NCBI RefSeq assembly: GCF_000819685.1 | Contig: NZ_CDBR01000109.1 | Coordinates: forward strand, 25,884 to 89,883 | Length of the DNA: 64,000 nt | DNA from: Aeromonas allosaccharophila | Lineage (GTDB): Bacteria; Pseudomonadota; Gammaproteobacteria; Enterobacterales; Aeromonadaceae | Direction of reading: 5' to 3' | In this document: positions 8,603 to 19,965 of the stretch, in pieces | Layout of the letters: the number at the start of each line of letters is the position of its first letter | How positions within the stretch are numbered: the first letter of the stretch is position 1 | Translations under genes and position numbers: made by a program | Notes under the pieces: generated by a model | What the model saw: the letters and a program-made list of their open reading frames with translations, nothing else | Told to the model about the DNA's origin: nothing | Databases searched by the model: none

Positions 8603-9136
8603 TTAGTTGGTCGGGACGCTATGAAGTAGTTCGGCCGCGAGCTGTTGGCTGAGCGCCTGACGCTGGCTGTCGGCAATGCTCACATCGCTGGTCAGCTGGA
8701 TGATGCTGCTCCAGACCGCTTTCTGGGTTTTGCGATCGAGCAGTACGATGGCCAGCGAGCCTTTGCGTTCGTTGGCCGAGGCATAGACCCCCGGCGTCAT
8801 GCCGAGGCGCGCGAAAATCTCGCCGTCGCTGATATCCTTGCCGCCTGCGACGCCGATGGCGACCCACAGATCGGCCTCGTCGAGCGGTGCGCTTTGCCAC
8901 CCCTTGCCATTGAGCTCCCGGCTCACCGCCTGCTGCATCGGCTCCAGCCATCCTTCCGCCAGCTCACCGGCGAATTGATACTGCTCGGCCAGGGCGTAGC
9001 GTGGGGTCGCGCCATAGGTCCAAGTGCCAAGCGGGCGTACCAGCATGGTGCCGGACTCCAGCGTGGGGGCCGCCGGCCCGCTGCTGCAACCGCCCAGCAG
9101 GGCGAGCAGAGCCACAGAGAGATAAGCAAGCCGCAT
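8603..9136 (-). CDS. Lipoprotein, DUF4136-like
   Basis: This 177-residue protein has a lipoprotein signal peptide (LLGGC, Cys17). The pattern fits DUF4136-type lipoproteins: a WTYG strand near the start, a middle section RELNGKGWQSAPLDEADLWVAIG, and a late GSLAIVLLDRKTQKAVWSSIIQ strand. The family function is unknown to me. It lies between the MliC-like gene (convergent) and prkB (same strand, stop of prkB 17 bp before this start), so it may be co-transcribed with prkB. Confidence 0.65.
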   Translation of the reverse strand: MRLAYLSVALLALLGGCSSGPAAPTLESGTMLVRPLGTWTYGATPRYALAEQYQFAGELAEGWLEPMQQAVSRELNGKGWQSAPLDEADLWVAIGVAGGKDISDGEIFARLGMTPGVYASANERKGSLAIVLLDRKTQKAVWSSIIQLTSDVSIADSQRQALSQQLAAELLHSVPTN

Positions 9137-9152
9137 CGTGAACTCCTTTGAA

Positions 9153-10022
9153 TCAGGTTATTTTGCCGGTTTCGAGCAATTGCTGGATGAGCGGGCGCAG
9201 GATCAGCTCCATCGCAAAACCCATCTTGCCGCCCGGCACTACTATGGTGTTCATTCGCGACATGAATGAGCCATCGATCATCGACAGCAGGTAGGGGAAG
9301 TCCACCTGCTTGATACCGCGAAACCGGATCACCAGCATACTCTCGTCCAGACTCGGGATCACCTTGGCACTGAAGGGGTTGGAGGTGTCCACCGTCGGCA
9401 CCCGCTGGAAGTTGATATGGGTGCGGGAGAACTGCGGGGTGATGAAGTTGATGTAGTCATCCATGGAGCGAACGATGGAGTCGGTCACCGCCTCGCGCGA
9501 ATGGCCCCGCTCCGAGGTATCGCGGATCAGCTTCTGGATCCACTCCAGGTTGACGATGGGCACCACGCCTATCAGAAAATCCACGTGGCGCGCCACATTG
9601 TGATCCTCGGTGACCACGCCGCCGTGCAGCCCTTCATAAAACAGCAGATCGGTATTGCTGGGCAGATGCTGCCAGGGGGTGAAGGTGCCGGGCATCTGGT
9701 TGAAGGGCACCGCCTCGTCAAAGCTGTGCAGGTAGCGGCGATACTGGCCATTGCCATCCTGGCCATAGCCCTGGAAAAAGCTCTCCAGCAGGCCGAAGTC
9801 ATTGGCCTCCGGGCCGAAATAGCTGATGTGGCGTCCCTGTTCGCGCGCCTTGCGGATCGCTACATCCATTTCCGGTCGGGTGTAGCGGTGAAAACTGTCG
9901 CCTTCCACCACCGCCGCGGTATATCCCAGTTGATGGAACATGGAGCGAAAGGCGTTGGTCGAGGTGGAGGTGCCGGCACCGGACGAACCGGTAACGGCAA
10001 TAATGGGGTGCTTGGCCGACAT
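9153..10022 (-). CDS. prkB: Phosphoribulokinase-like protein (PrkB)
   Basis: The 289-residue protein starts MSAKHPIIAVTGSSGAGTSTSTNAF with the P-loop at residues 12-19. It contains GDSFHRYTRPEMD and LLFYEGLHGGVV, typical of uridine/phosphoribulokinase enzymes. It is the PrkB type found near yheT/yheU in enterobacteria and not part of a Calvin cycle; no RuBisCO gene is nearby. Its physiological substrate in heterotrophs is uncertain. Confidence 0.92.
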   Translation of the reverse strand: MSAKHPIIAVTGSSGAGTSTSTNAFRSMFHQLGYTAAVVEGDSFHRYTRPEMDVAIRKAREQGRHISYFGPEANDFGLLESFFQGYGQDGNGQYRRYLHSFDEAVPFNQMPGTFTPWQHLPSNTDLLFYEGLHGGVVTEDHNVARHVDFLIGVVPIVNLEWIQKLIRDTSERGHSREAVTDSIVRSMDDYINFITPQFSRTHINFQRVPTVDTSNPFSAKVIPSLDESMLVIRFRGIKQVDFPYLLSMIDGSFMSRMNTIVVPGGKMGFAMELILRPLIQQLLETGKIT

Positions 10023-10074
10023 GGGATTCTCTCTTCCTTGGGAGTTCCGTTATAAGGTCAGAATTTCGGTTTGG

Positions 10075-10299
10075 TCAAGACGGTTCGACGAAGCGATCTT
10101 TCATGACGATATTCACCGATTCGTGCAGCTCGCTATAGACGATGACTGCCTTGCCTTGCTGTAATTGCGTTTTCACTGCGTCTACTTTGACGCCGAGCGG
10201 CACATCCTGCTCCCCGTACTCGGTTCCTTCCTGTAACACAAAGTGTTCGATCAGGTTGGTCAGGGTGTGGCCGTCCAGTTCTTGCCAGGGAATGATCAT
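10075..10299 (-). CDS. yheU: YheU family protein (UPF0270)
   Basis: This small 74-residue protein begins [29 protein letters not shown] and contains [26 protein letters not shown], which matches the UPF0270/YheU family almost end to end. It precedes prkB on the same strand with a 52-bp gap. In enterobacteria yheT-yheU-prkB form one cluster. Here a diguanylate cyclase gene on the opposite strand separates yheU from yheT. Confidence 0.9.
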   Translation of the reverse strand: MIIPWQELDGHTLTNLIEHFVLQEGTEYGEQDVPLGVKVDAVKTQLQQGKAVIVYSELHESVNIVMKDRFVEPS

Positions 10300-10388
10300 G
10301 ATTGAAGTTGTCTTAGCTGCAATGTCGCTATTGTCTATCTGTGACCATCAAGCGCAAGGTATTTGTATGATTACGGGGACGGCCTGAG

Positions 10389-11564
10389 ATGTTTTCTGTC
10401 GGTTCTCGTCCGCACGCTGCCGATTTTGACGACCATCTCTGGAGCATTCGCCGGCAGGCATTGAGTCAGGGGATCCGCTGGTTCTGGGTGGCCAATCTGC
10501 TTGGGTGCCTGCTGCTGCTGGTCCGTTTTTACGTTTACCAGCATGCCGAACTGATCATGGATAACCGGTTGCCCTGGCGTTACGAGTGGCAACTGTGGGC
10601 CATGATGGCTGGCAATATTCTCTACCCGCTGTTGCGCTGGTGGTTACTGTACAAGCCCGGTCGAGAGTGGTTGCGCGTACTGCAGGGCTATGCGCTGTTT
10701 TGGGGTTCCTGTTGGGCGCTGGTGGGTTATGCCACCGCCGTCACCGAGTTGAAGGGCGGATTCAGTCTCGCCTTCATGTCCCTCAGCCTGCTGCTGATGA
10801 CCTCCCTGATCGCCCTCTATTGCGAAAAGAGCCTCTGTTACTGCTTTATGGCGCCCCCCTGGCTCTATCTGCTGATCGCCCCTCTGACGGTAGAGGTCCC
10901 CTTTATGCTCATGCATTTATTGCTGGTGATCGGCTTGGCGCTGTTGCTGGAGACGGGGCGGCGCATGCTCTATGGGTGGTTTGTGCTGGCGGTGGCCAGA
11001 GAGTACGAAAATCTGGCGCTGGCGTGCCGGCTGGATGGTCAGGCCAAGCAGGATCCGCTGACCGGGTTGGCCAATCGCCGCTACTTCAATCAGGTGGGGG
11101 AGCTGGCGATCAAGCAGGCGATGCTGCAGGAGCACTCCTTCGCGGTGATCTTGCTCGATGTGGATTTTTTCAAGAAGCTGAACGATTGCTATGGCCATCA
11201 ACGGGGCGACGAGGTGCTGGTGAGCGTTGCCGGATGCTTGCGTGAGGTGGTGCGTAATCAGGGTGATCTGGTGGCCCGTTACGGCGGTGAGGAGTTTGTA
11301 CTGTTATTGCCCAAGGCTACGTTGGCTATCGCCGAGACGGTGGCCCAGCGTGTGGCGGCGGCATTGGCGCGTCAGGCGTTGCCCCACGCCGAGTCCAGCG
11401 TGGCTGCCCATGTCACCGTGAGTCAGGGGATCGCCTTGTGGAAAAGCGGTGAATCTCTCGACCGGGTCATCGCCCGTGCCGATGAGGCGCTCTATCAGGC
11501 TAAGGCCGAGGGGCGCAACTGCTACCGTATTGCTCCTGCAGACACTCATCCAGCCAGCGACTGA
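10389..11564 (+). CDS. Membrane-bound diguanylate cyclase (GGDEF)
   Basis: The protein is 391 residues long. Residues 30-200 contain six or so hydrophobic membrane segments, and a GGDEF domain follows from about residue 215 (QDPLTGLANRRYFNQ ... VDFFKKLNDCYGHQRGDEVL ... RYGGEEFVLLLP). The active-site GGEEF is intact, so it should make c-di-GMP. The inhibitory I-site, normally RxxD five residues upstream, reads NQGD and lacks the Arg, so product inhibition is probably weak. Its 3' end overlaps the convergent yheT gene by 65 bp, and it is inserted in the otherwise conserved yheT-yheU-prkB cluster. Confidence 0.92.
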   Translation: MFSVGSRPHAADFDDHLWSIRRQALSQGIRWFWVANLLGCLLLLVRFYVYQHAELIMDNRLPWRYEWQLWAMMAGNILYPLLRWWLLYKPGREWLRVLQGYALFWGSCWALVGYATAVTELKGGFSLAFMSLSLLLMTSLIALYCEKSLCYCFMAPPWLYLLIAPLTVEVPFMLMHLLLVIGLALLLETGRRMLYGWFVLAVAREYENLALACRLDGQAKQDPLTGLANRRYFNQVGELAIKQAMLQEHSFAVILLDVDFFKKLNDCYGHQRGDEVLVSVAGCLREVVRNQGDLVARYGGEEFVLLLPKATLAIAETVAQRVAAALARQALPHAESSVAAHVTVSQGIALWKSGESLDRVIARADEALYQAKAEGRNCYRIAPADTHPASD

Positions 11565-12504
11565 TCCGCTCGTCCAGCCAGAACCTTGGTCGCCAGGGCG
11601 TGCCGTGCAAAAAGCCGACATGGCCGCCGCGCTGGCTCAGCTCATAGCGCACCGTGGGCGAGAGTTGCTCCGGCCGGGGAATGACGGCGTGTGACATAAA
11701 GGGATCGTCGGCGGCGTGAATGACCAGGGTCGGGATCGGGATCTGGTGCAGCAGCGGCAGACCGGAGCAGCTCTGGTAGTAGTGGTTGGCGCTGTGAAAG
11801 CCGTGCAGCGGCGCCGTGACCTGTTCGTCAAAATCACGCAGGGTGGCAATCTGCTCCACTTGTCTGGGTTGCCAGCGTTCGCTTGCTTGCTGCTGGTGGC
11901 TGATCTTGCTGAGCAGGTTGCGGCGCATGGTGCGCAGCAGATAGTTCTGATAGACCTTCGAGAAACCCTGATTGACCCGCTCGGCGCAGCTCGCCAGTTG
12001 CAGCGGAGCCGAGACCACCACAGCCGCCTTCAGTGCCGCAGGGCAGGCGCGGGCCAGCAGATTGACCAGCATATTGCCACCGAGTGAAAAGCCGATGGCA
12101 ATCAGCGGCTTGCCAGGGAAGCGCAGGCTCAGCGCGGCAATCACCTCCTGCGCATCACCGATGCCGCCGGAGTGATAGGCCTGCAGATGGCGATTGGGCT
12201 CGCCGCTGCAACCTCGAAAGTGCATCAGCACCGCCTCCCGGCCCTCTCGTTGCAGATGGTCGAACAATCCCTTGGCATAGTGGGAGTGAATGCTCCCCTC
12301 CAGCCCGTGAAACACCACTACCAGTGGCCGTTCGTCAAGGCGCACTTCCCCGCTCCAGGCGAGATCGACAAAGTCCCCATCCTGCAGTTCAAACCGCTCC
12401 GCCACAAAGCGGGCAGGGGTGCGGCGCAGCCATTTGGGCAATATGGTCTGCAGATGATGATTGCGGGCCCACCAGGGGGCGTGGAAGTGGCTCTCGGTCA
12501 GCAT
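11500..12504 (-). CDS. yheT: Alpha/beta hydrolase YheT
   Basis: The 334-residue alpha/beta hydrolase begins MLTESHFHAPWWARNHHLQTILP, which is typical of YheT. The nucleophile elbow GFSLGGNML places the catalytic serine at residue 140. HAADDPFM supplies an acid and RGGHVGFL the histidine. YheT relatives are predicted esterases of unknown physiological substrate. The last 65 bp overlap the end of the convergent GGDEF gene. Confidence 0.92.
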   Translation of the reverse strand: MLTESHFHAPWWARNHHLQTILPKWLRRTPARFVAERFELQDGDFVDLAWSGEVRLDERPLVVVFHGLEGSIHSHYAKGLFDHLQREGREAVLMHFRGCSGEPNRHLQAYHSGGIGDAQEVIAALSLRFPGKPLIAIGFSLGGNMLVNLLARACPAALKAAVVVSAPLQLASCAERVNQGFSKVYQNYLLRTMRRNLLSKISHQQQASERWQPRQVEQIATLRDFDEQVTAPLHGFHSANHYYQSCSGLPLLHQIPIPTLVIHAADDPFMSHAVIPRPEQLSPTVRYELSQRGGHVGFLHGTPWRPRFWLDERISRWLDECLQEQYGSSCAPRP

Positions 12505-12570
12505 GGGGTCAGTCGGTCTGGGTCGAAGATAAGGAGGGCGGGAGGCGTGTTCCTCCCGCCAGTCATTGGC

Positions 12571-13470
12571 TTATTGTTGCAAATGATCGTGATGCTCGGC
12601 ACCGCGCAGCATGGCCTGGATCAGCTCGTTGGCCTCGAACTTGGTCAGCGCCTCGTGGGCACCCACCTGATGGGCCCGCTCCACGCTGATCTCGCTGGAG
12701 AGTGAGGTGTGCAGGATGATATAGGCTCCCGCCAGCTTGCTGTCGCTCTGCACCTCGAAGGCCAGCTCGTAGCCATCGAGCCCCGGCATCTCGATATCGC
12801 TCACCAGAATGTCGATGGGGGTCTTCTGGCTCGCCCGCTCCTGCATCAGGGTCAATGCATCCTTGCCGTTGGAGCGGACTTCATAGGGGATATTGATGTA
12901 GTCCAGCGCCGCCATCAGCTGACGGCGGGCGACCGAGGAGTCATCGACCAGCAGGATCCGCATCGGCTTGATCCGTTCGCGCTGCACATCGGTCAGTACC
13001 GGATAGAGGTGGCTCGGGTCATCCGGATAGACCCGGGAGAGGATCAGCTCCACATCCAGCAACTGGATCAACTGGTCATTGACCCGGGTCACACCGGTGA
13101 CGAACACATTCTGGCCGAGGGCAGCGGGCGGTGACTCGATATCGCGCCAGTTGCACTCGGTGATCTTGTCGATGCCCCGTACCAGAAAGCCCACCAACGT
13201 GCGGCGGCAGTCGGTGATGATGATGAAACAGTGGGGCATCTCCTCCTTGCTGATCGGGCGATAACCCACCGCCATCGCCATGTCGATCACCGGAATGGTG
13301 GAGCCACGCATATTGGCTGCCCCCAGCACGGTCGGATGCGAGTGCGGCATTGCCGTCAGCTGGGTGTAGGGCACTATCTCCTTTACCTTGAGGGTACCGA
13401 TGGCAAAGGATTGTTTGGCTGAAAGGTGAAACAGCAACATGCCCTGGGATTGATTGGCTTTGCTCGTCAT
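12571..13470 (-). CDS. cheV: Chemotaxis coupling protein CheV (CheW domain + receiver)
   Basis: The 299-residue protein has a CheW-like domain at about residues 8-150 (LLFHLSAKQSFAIGTLKVKEIVPYTQLTAMPHSHPTVLGAANMRGSTIPVIDM). A receiver domain follows from about residue 170, with MRILLVDDSSVARRQ and phosphoacceptor Asp in DILVSDIEMPGLDGYEL. CheV links chemoreceptors to CheA and tunes it by phosphorylation. The gene is isolated from other che genes, as is common for cheV copies. I chose ATG 13470; an alternative GTG at 13506 would add 12 residues. Confidence 0.93.
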   Translation of the reverse strand: MTSKANQSQGMLLFHLSAKQSFAIGTLKVKEIVPYTQLTAMPHSHPTVLGAANMRGSTIPVIDMAMAVGYRPISKEEMPHCFIIITDCRRTLVGFLVRGIDKITECNWRDIESPPAALGQNVFVTGVTRVNDQLIQLLDVELILSRVYPDDPSHLYPVLTDVQRERIKPMRILLVDDSSVARRQLMAALDYINIPYEVRSNGKDALTLMQERASQKTPIDILVSDIEMPGLDGYELAFEVQSDSKLAGAYIILHTSLSSEISVERAHQVGAHEALTKFEANELIQAMLRGAEHHDHLQQ

Positions 13471-13623
13471 GGCAGATGTCCTGTTGGTCGAAACGTTGGC
13501 AGTCACTTCAGGCCTCTAGCATAAAGGATTACGGGGGGAATGGCCCTCCCTTGTTAGCGACCATCTGGCAAAAAACTGGACTCGTTTCACCGACTTTCTT
13601 GGCGTTATCACGCTGACAATCGG

Positions 13624-14283
13624 CTACTGGCCATCATCCCCGCTAACGCCCCACTGCTGACAGGCAGCTTGCAGCGCGGCCTCATTGGCATAGCCCAGCT
13701 TGCTGGCCACCTGTACGGGTTTGCTGCCGCCCTTCAGCAATCTGAGCGCCTGCAGCAGTTGCCACTGCTGTTGCAGAGCAAGGCCTTCTACAGGCGCATC
13801 GGCCTGTTGTGCCCATAGTTGCAGAGACTCTGGCTGGCCACTGGCCAGGGCTTGCCAGCGAGTTTGCAGATCACGGTATCCCTGCTGGCTGATGGCGCAC
13901 TCTTGCAACTCATCCAGGATCACCTGCAGTCGCTGACCGTAAACCCCTTGCCACTCTTGTGGTCGCTGCCACCGGGCCTGCGAATCGAGCAGGGCATCGA
14001 GCAGCGGCGTGGCCTCTAGCCAGCCAGCCTGCTGCGGCTGATCAAGGCGCAGGGAGACATTCAGCTGATCGTAATCGCAACCGCTGAGCGGGCTGAAGGC
14101 GGCGAGGGCATCGGCGCAGAGCCAGAAGCTGCTGCCTGCAGGCAATAACAGCTCATGCTGGCCCAGTCTCAGCAGCGCGGCGCCCCGGGTGATCCGCAAC
14201 AGCTGCCCGACCGGGGTCCGTTTGCGGTTGCCGGCGTGCAGGCCCTGGCAGGAAAAATGGTGATACTCGATGGCGTGATGCAT
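13624..14283 (-). CDS. AraC-family-like transcriptional regulator
   Basis: This 219-residue protein starts MHHAIEYHHFSCQGLHAG. The N-terminal half looks like a cupin-type sensor (RITRGAALLRLGQHELLLPAGSSFWLCADALAAFSPLSG). The C-terminal 50 residues (LLQALRLLKGGSKPVQVASKLGYANEAALQAACQQWGV) match the second AraC helix-turn-helix, while the first one is weak. It is shorter than most AraC regulators (about 250-300). It is divergent from yheV with 39 bp between starts. Confidence 0.7.
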   Translation of the reverse strand: MHHAIEYHHFSCQGLHAGNRKRTPVGQLLRITRGAALLRLGQHELLLPAGSSFWLCADALAAFSPLSGCDYDQLNVSLRLDQPQQAGWLEATPLLDALLDSQARWQRPQEWQGVYGQRLQVILDELQECAISQQGYRDLQTRWQALASGQPESLQLWAQQADAPVEGLALQQQWQLLQALRLLKGGSKPVQVASKLGYANEAALQAACQQWGVSGDDGQ

Positions 14284-14322
14284 GTAAAAACCCTGATATG
14301 ATGCTGCCTGGAGGTAACAAAT

Positions 14323-14526
14323 ATGGAAACCAGACGTAAAAAACGCTTCATTGCCGGTGCTGTCTGCCCGGCGTGCGGCAAGTTGGACAACATGATGCTG
14401 TATCTGGAGCATGGAGTCGAGAAGGTGACCTGCGTCGCCTGTGGCGACACCCAGGTACAAACGCCGGCCGAGGTCGACAAGCAGACGCGCGAGGCGGAAG
14501 AGGTGATCGGGGTGTTTCGTCCCTGA
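14323..14526 (+). CDS. yheV: YheV family zinc-ribbon protein
   Basis: The 67-residue protein begins METRRKKRFIAGAVCPACGKLDNMMLY and then has VTCVACGDTQ. These two CxxC knuckles form a zinc ribbon, and the sequence matches YheV. It lies immediately upstream of slyD, as in enterobacteria. The role is unknown; zinc ribbons of this size often bind nucleic acid or protein. Confidence 0.88.
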   Translation: METRRKKRFIAGAVCPACGKLDNMMLYLEHGVEKVTCVACGDTQVQTPAEVDKQTREAEEVIGVFRP

Positions 14527-14669
14527 TGAGTCAATGGCTGGTGCGATGCGGGTCTCCTCGCTGACGCTGTTGCCGTTTTTTTCGTCACCCGGAGGCGCGG
14601 CACGGCATATGCGCGGCCCGCTTTTTAGGGTATTCTGAGCCCGTTTTTTTCTATCCGCAGGATCCTGAC

Positions 14670-15350
14670 ATGAAAGTAGCTCCTCTGAGCGTGGTTACGC
14701 TGGAATACACAGTCACCGACGAGCACGGTGAAGTCATCGACAGCACTGTCGGCAAAGAGCCGCTGGTCTATCTGCACGGCACCCGTTACCTGGTCTCTGG
14801 CCTAGAAGCCGAGCTGGAAGGTCGCGCGGTAGGTGAAGCCTTCGAAGTGACACTGGCACCGAGCCAGGCCTACGGCGAATATGACGAGACGCTGGTACAA
14901 GAAGTACCGGGCGAGCTGTTCGACGGCATGGAAGTCTCCGAAGGGGATACTTTTGTGGCTGAGACCGACGATGGCCACCGTCCGGTGACCGTGGTTGAAG
15001 TGTCCGAAGAGTTCGTCAAAGTGGATGGCAACCATCCGCTGGCTGGCGTGACCCTGGGCTTCAAGGTCGAGATCAAGGACGTGCGTGCTGCCACTGCCGA
15101 AGAGCTGGCCCACGGCCACGTTCACGGTGCCGGTGGTTGCGGTCACGATCACGGTCATGACCACGATCACGGCGGCTGCTGTGGCGGTCATGGTCACGAC
15201 CATGATGACGACGACCAGGGCGGTTGCTGTGGTGGTGCTGGCCACGGTCACGATCATGGCCACGACCACGGTGACGACCATGCTGATGGTCAGGGTAAAG
15301 GCGGCTGCTGCGGTGGCGGCGGTTGCGGTGGCAAAGGCCATCACCACTGA
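14670..15350 (+). CDS. slyD: FKBP-type peptidyl-prolyl isomerase / metallochaperone SlyD
   Basis: The 226-residue protein has a split FKBP domain (residues 1-70 and about 125-150, starting MKVAPLSVVTLEYTVTDEHGEVIDS), an insert-in-flap chaperone loop between them, and a metal-binding tail from about residue 148. The tail is about 78 residues of His, Asp, Gly and Cys with four or more CCGG-type cysteine pairs, longer than the roughly 45-residue tail of E. coli SlyD (196 residues in total). SlyD folds proteins and delivers nickel to hydrogenase. The tail DNA is internally repetitive. Confidence 0.96.
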   Translation: MKVAPLSVVTLEYTVTDEHGEVIDSTVGKEPLVYLHGTRYLVSGLEAELEGRAVGEAFEVTLAPSQAYGEYDETLVQEVPGELFDGMEVSEGDTFVAETDDGHRPVTVVEVSEEFVKVDGNHPLAGVTLGFKVEIKDVRAATAEELAHGHVHGAGGCGHDHGHDHDHGGCCGGHGHDHDDDDQGGCCGGAGHGHDHGHDHGDDHADGQGKGGCCGGGGCGGKGHHH

Positions 15351-15370
15351 TCACGGCCATGCCGATGATA

Positions 15371-15399
15371 AAAAACCCGCGATTTATCGCGGGTTTTTT
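15371..15399 (+). terminator. Terminator after slyD
   Basis: The stem ACCCGCGA/TCGCGGGT is flanked by A and T runs, 20 bp after the slyD stop. Confidence 0.85.
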
Positions 15400-15480
15400 A
15401 TTGGCGCTCTCAATCACGTTATGCATGAGGACCGACGCCCCATGCATACAGACGTGATAGATCTCGCTATCGCAGTGTTG

Positions 15481-17325
15481 TCATTGCACGCAGACTGGGC
15501 AGAAGGCGTAAGTGCCTTGCGGGTCGTTGAAGCGGGTGAGCGGGTCGAGGCTGCGGTTCACTTCCACCAATGCCTTGCCAAATCCTGCTGGCAACCAGCT
15601 TTGTAACTGGGGAGCCAGCACTTGGGCGCTGCTGTCAAACAGCTGGCGCAGGAACTTGTCCTTGGCAGACTCCTCCTGCTCGATGGGGGTCACCTGCCAC
15701 TCCTTGAGGTTGGCCAGCTCGGCGGCGGCCTTGATGGCGTCATCCAGATTGCCGAACTCGTCCACCAGACCCAGGGTCTTGGCATCTTCGCCGGTCCAGA
15801 CCCGACCTTCGGCCGCTTTCTCGGCCTCTTCCGGGCTCAGGCCGCGGCCCTTGCTGACCAGACCGATGAAGCGCTGATAGGTATCTTCCACGCTCAGCTG
15901 GATTGCCTGACCGACGTGATCCGGCAGGGCGCGGGTTGGGCCAACGCCCACGTAATCTGTGGTGCCGACCCCGTCGGTATGTACCCCGAACTGGGCCAGT
16001 GCCTTGTCGATGGTGGCGAACATGCCGAACACCCCGATGGAGCCGGTGAGGGTGGTGGGGGAGGCAAAAATCTTGTCCGCATCGGCAGAGATCCAGTAGC
16101 CACCGGAAGCGGCATAGCTGCCCATGGAGACCACCACCGGTTTGCCTGCCTGTTTCAGGGCCAGCAGCTCGGCGCGGATCTGCTCGGCGGCGAAGGCGCT
16201 GCCGCCGGGGCTGTCGACCCGCAAGACCACGGCTTTAACCTTGTCATCGCGGCGGGCATCGGCCAGCAGATCGGAGAGCGTATCGCCACCGATGGTACCG
16301 GCAGGCTGCACGCCATCCATGATGGCGCCGCTGGCGACCACCAGACCCACCTCATCCTTGCCACTCTGGGGATACTGTTCGGGCGCGGCGGCCAGATACT
16401 CTTTCAGGCCGACCCCTTTCCAGCCGTGATCGTCCGCTTCGCCAACCTCTTTAATGACCGCCTGGGTCATCTCGTCGCGGGTGGCCAGCTGATCCACCAG
16501 ACCGTTGTCGAGGGCGTAGTTGGCGGCATTGCCGCCGGCCTTGCGCAGCAGTTCGAGGAAGCGCTCCTTGCCCGGCGCCACGGCGTCAGGCTCGATCTCC
16601 CGCTGCTCGGCGACATCCGCCACATAGGATTGCCACAGCTGATCCAGCCAGCGTTGGTTCGCCTCCTTGCTCTCGGGGGACATCTCGTCGCGGGTATAGG
16701 GCTCGACGAAGGATTTGTAGGTACCGACCTTGAACACGTGCGGGGTGATGTTGAGCTTCTCCAGTGCCGACTTGAAATAGGTCTGGTAGACGCCAAGCCC
16801 CTCGATCACCACGGCGCCACTCTGGTTAAGCAGCACGTGATCGGCATGGGCCGCCAGCAGGTACTGGCCCTGGCTGTAGAAGTCGGCCATGGCGATCACC
16901 GGTTTGCCGCTCTCCCGGAAGGAGTCGATGGCGCTCGCCACCTCCTGCAGCTTGGAGAAGTTGGCTCCCTGTAGCCCTTGCGGCTTGATCACCAGCGCCT
17001 TGATGCGCTCATCATCCTTGGCACTCTTGATGGCCCACAGCAGGTCGGAGAGGACGATCTCGCTCGGCTGCTCGTCGCTGCTGTCCATCTGGCGCAGCAG
17101 CTGTACGGTGGGATCGGTCTGGGAGCGTTGCTCCACCAGCACGCCGTTGAGATTGAGGGTCAGCGCCCCTTCGATGGGAGCCTGAGGGGCCTCTTTCTGG
17201 CTGACGCTGAAAACGATGACCAGCACTACGATGAGAAACAGCAGATTGACCAGCATCAGCCGGGTGAAATTGAGCAGGCGCCACAGGCTGCGGAACAACC
17301 AACCCAGACCTTTGAAAATAGACAT
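15481..17325 (-). CDS. sppA: Signal peptide peptidase A (protease IV)
   Basis: The 614-residue protein has one N-terminal membrane anchor (residues 22-42) and two tandem SppA/ClpP-like domains. The catalytic Lys204 is in VGTYKSFVEPY and the catalytic Ser407 in SYAASGGYW, matching the Lys/Ser dyad of E. coli SppA (618 residues). It degrades cleaved signal peptides in the inner membrane. It is divergent from fadH, with about 208 bp between the sppA start and the first fadH-like start. Confidence 0.95.
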   Translation of the reverse strand: MSIFKGLGWLFRSLWRLLNFTRLMLVNLLFLIVVLVIVFSVSQKEAPQAPIEGALTLNLNGVLVEQRSQTDPTVQLLRQMDSSDEQPSEIVLSDLLWAIKSAKDDERIKALVIKPQGLQGANFSKLQEVASAIDSFRESGKPVIAMADFYSQGQYLLAAHADHVLLNQSGAVVIEGLGVYQTYFKSALEKLNITPHVFKVGTYKSFVEPYTRDEMSPESKEANQRWLDQLWQSYVADVAEQREIEPDAVAPGKERFLELLRKAGGNAANYALDNGLVDQLATRDEMTQAVIKEVGEADDHGWKGVGLKEYLAAAPEQYPQSGKDEVGLVVASGAIMDGVQPAGTIGGDTLSDLLADARRDDKVKAVVLRVDSPGGSAFAAEQIRAELLALKQAGKPVVVSMGSYAASGGYWISADADKIFASPTTLTGSIGVFGMFATIDKALAQFGVHTDGVGTTDYVGVGPTRALPDHVGQAIQLSVEDTYQRFIGLVSKGRGLSPEEAEKAAEGRVWTGEDAKTLGLVDEFGNLDDAIKAAAELANLKEWQVTPIEQEESAKDKFLRQLFDSSAQVLAPQLQSWLPAGFGKALVEVNRSLDPLTRFNDPQGTYAFCPVCVQ

Positions 17326-17511
17326 AGTCGCGTTATCGCCCTGTTAATGGGTAAAGAAGGGTCATTATTAACCAGTTGCGGGCGAAATTGCCATTTCCCA
17401 CTGGTGGATCCCGCCTATCTTCGTTCAGGGCACGGCTGTTCGCTGAAAATTTGTCCAAACATTTGTTTGAAAAAGGATTTTCGATTCTTTACTCTAGCCT
17501 CAGTTTGATAA

Positions 17512-19671
<2,160 letters not shown>

Positions 19672-19689
19672 GCCTGTTCAGCCATGCGT

Positions 19690-19713
19690 AAAGGGACCAG
19701 ACGGTCCCTTTTT
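19690..19713 (+). terminator. Terminator after fadH
   Basis: The stem AAGGGACC/GGTCCCTT with an AGAC loop runs into T's, 20 bp after the fadH stop. Confidence 0.8.
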
Positions 19714-19780
19714 CGTGGGTTTGCTCGCGTGGTCACCATGGCGAGAGAAGCCGGTTGTCGAACTGATGGCGTTACAATAT

Positions 19781-19795
19781 GGTACAGATTGTACC
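19781..19795. promoter_or_regulatory. Palindrome upstream of the autotransporter gene
   Basis: GGTACAGATTGTACC is a perfect inverted repeat (6-bp arms, 3-bp spacer) directly after a TACAAT box at 19773-19778, about 170 bp before the coding start. It looks like an operator; the cognate regulator is unknown. Confidence 0.4.
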
Positions 19796-19965
19796 CGTTT
19801 GACGATTCATTCATACGGATTGCTTGCGGGCAGATTATCGACGTCAGTTGCAGTGGCATCCATGTGGGGTCAGGGTAATCTCTGGCACTTGGTCGTGGGT
19901 GGTGCCCATCGACGATGGCTGTCTGCCCGGTGTCGGATATGTCGAGTCTGGTAAAAGGAATTGCC

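Noticed and set aside
9153..10022. Calvin-cycle phosphoribulokinase
   Set aside because: The gene belongs to the PrkB branch and no RuBisCO is present, so carbon fixation is not implied.
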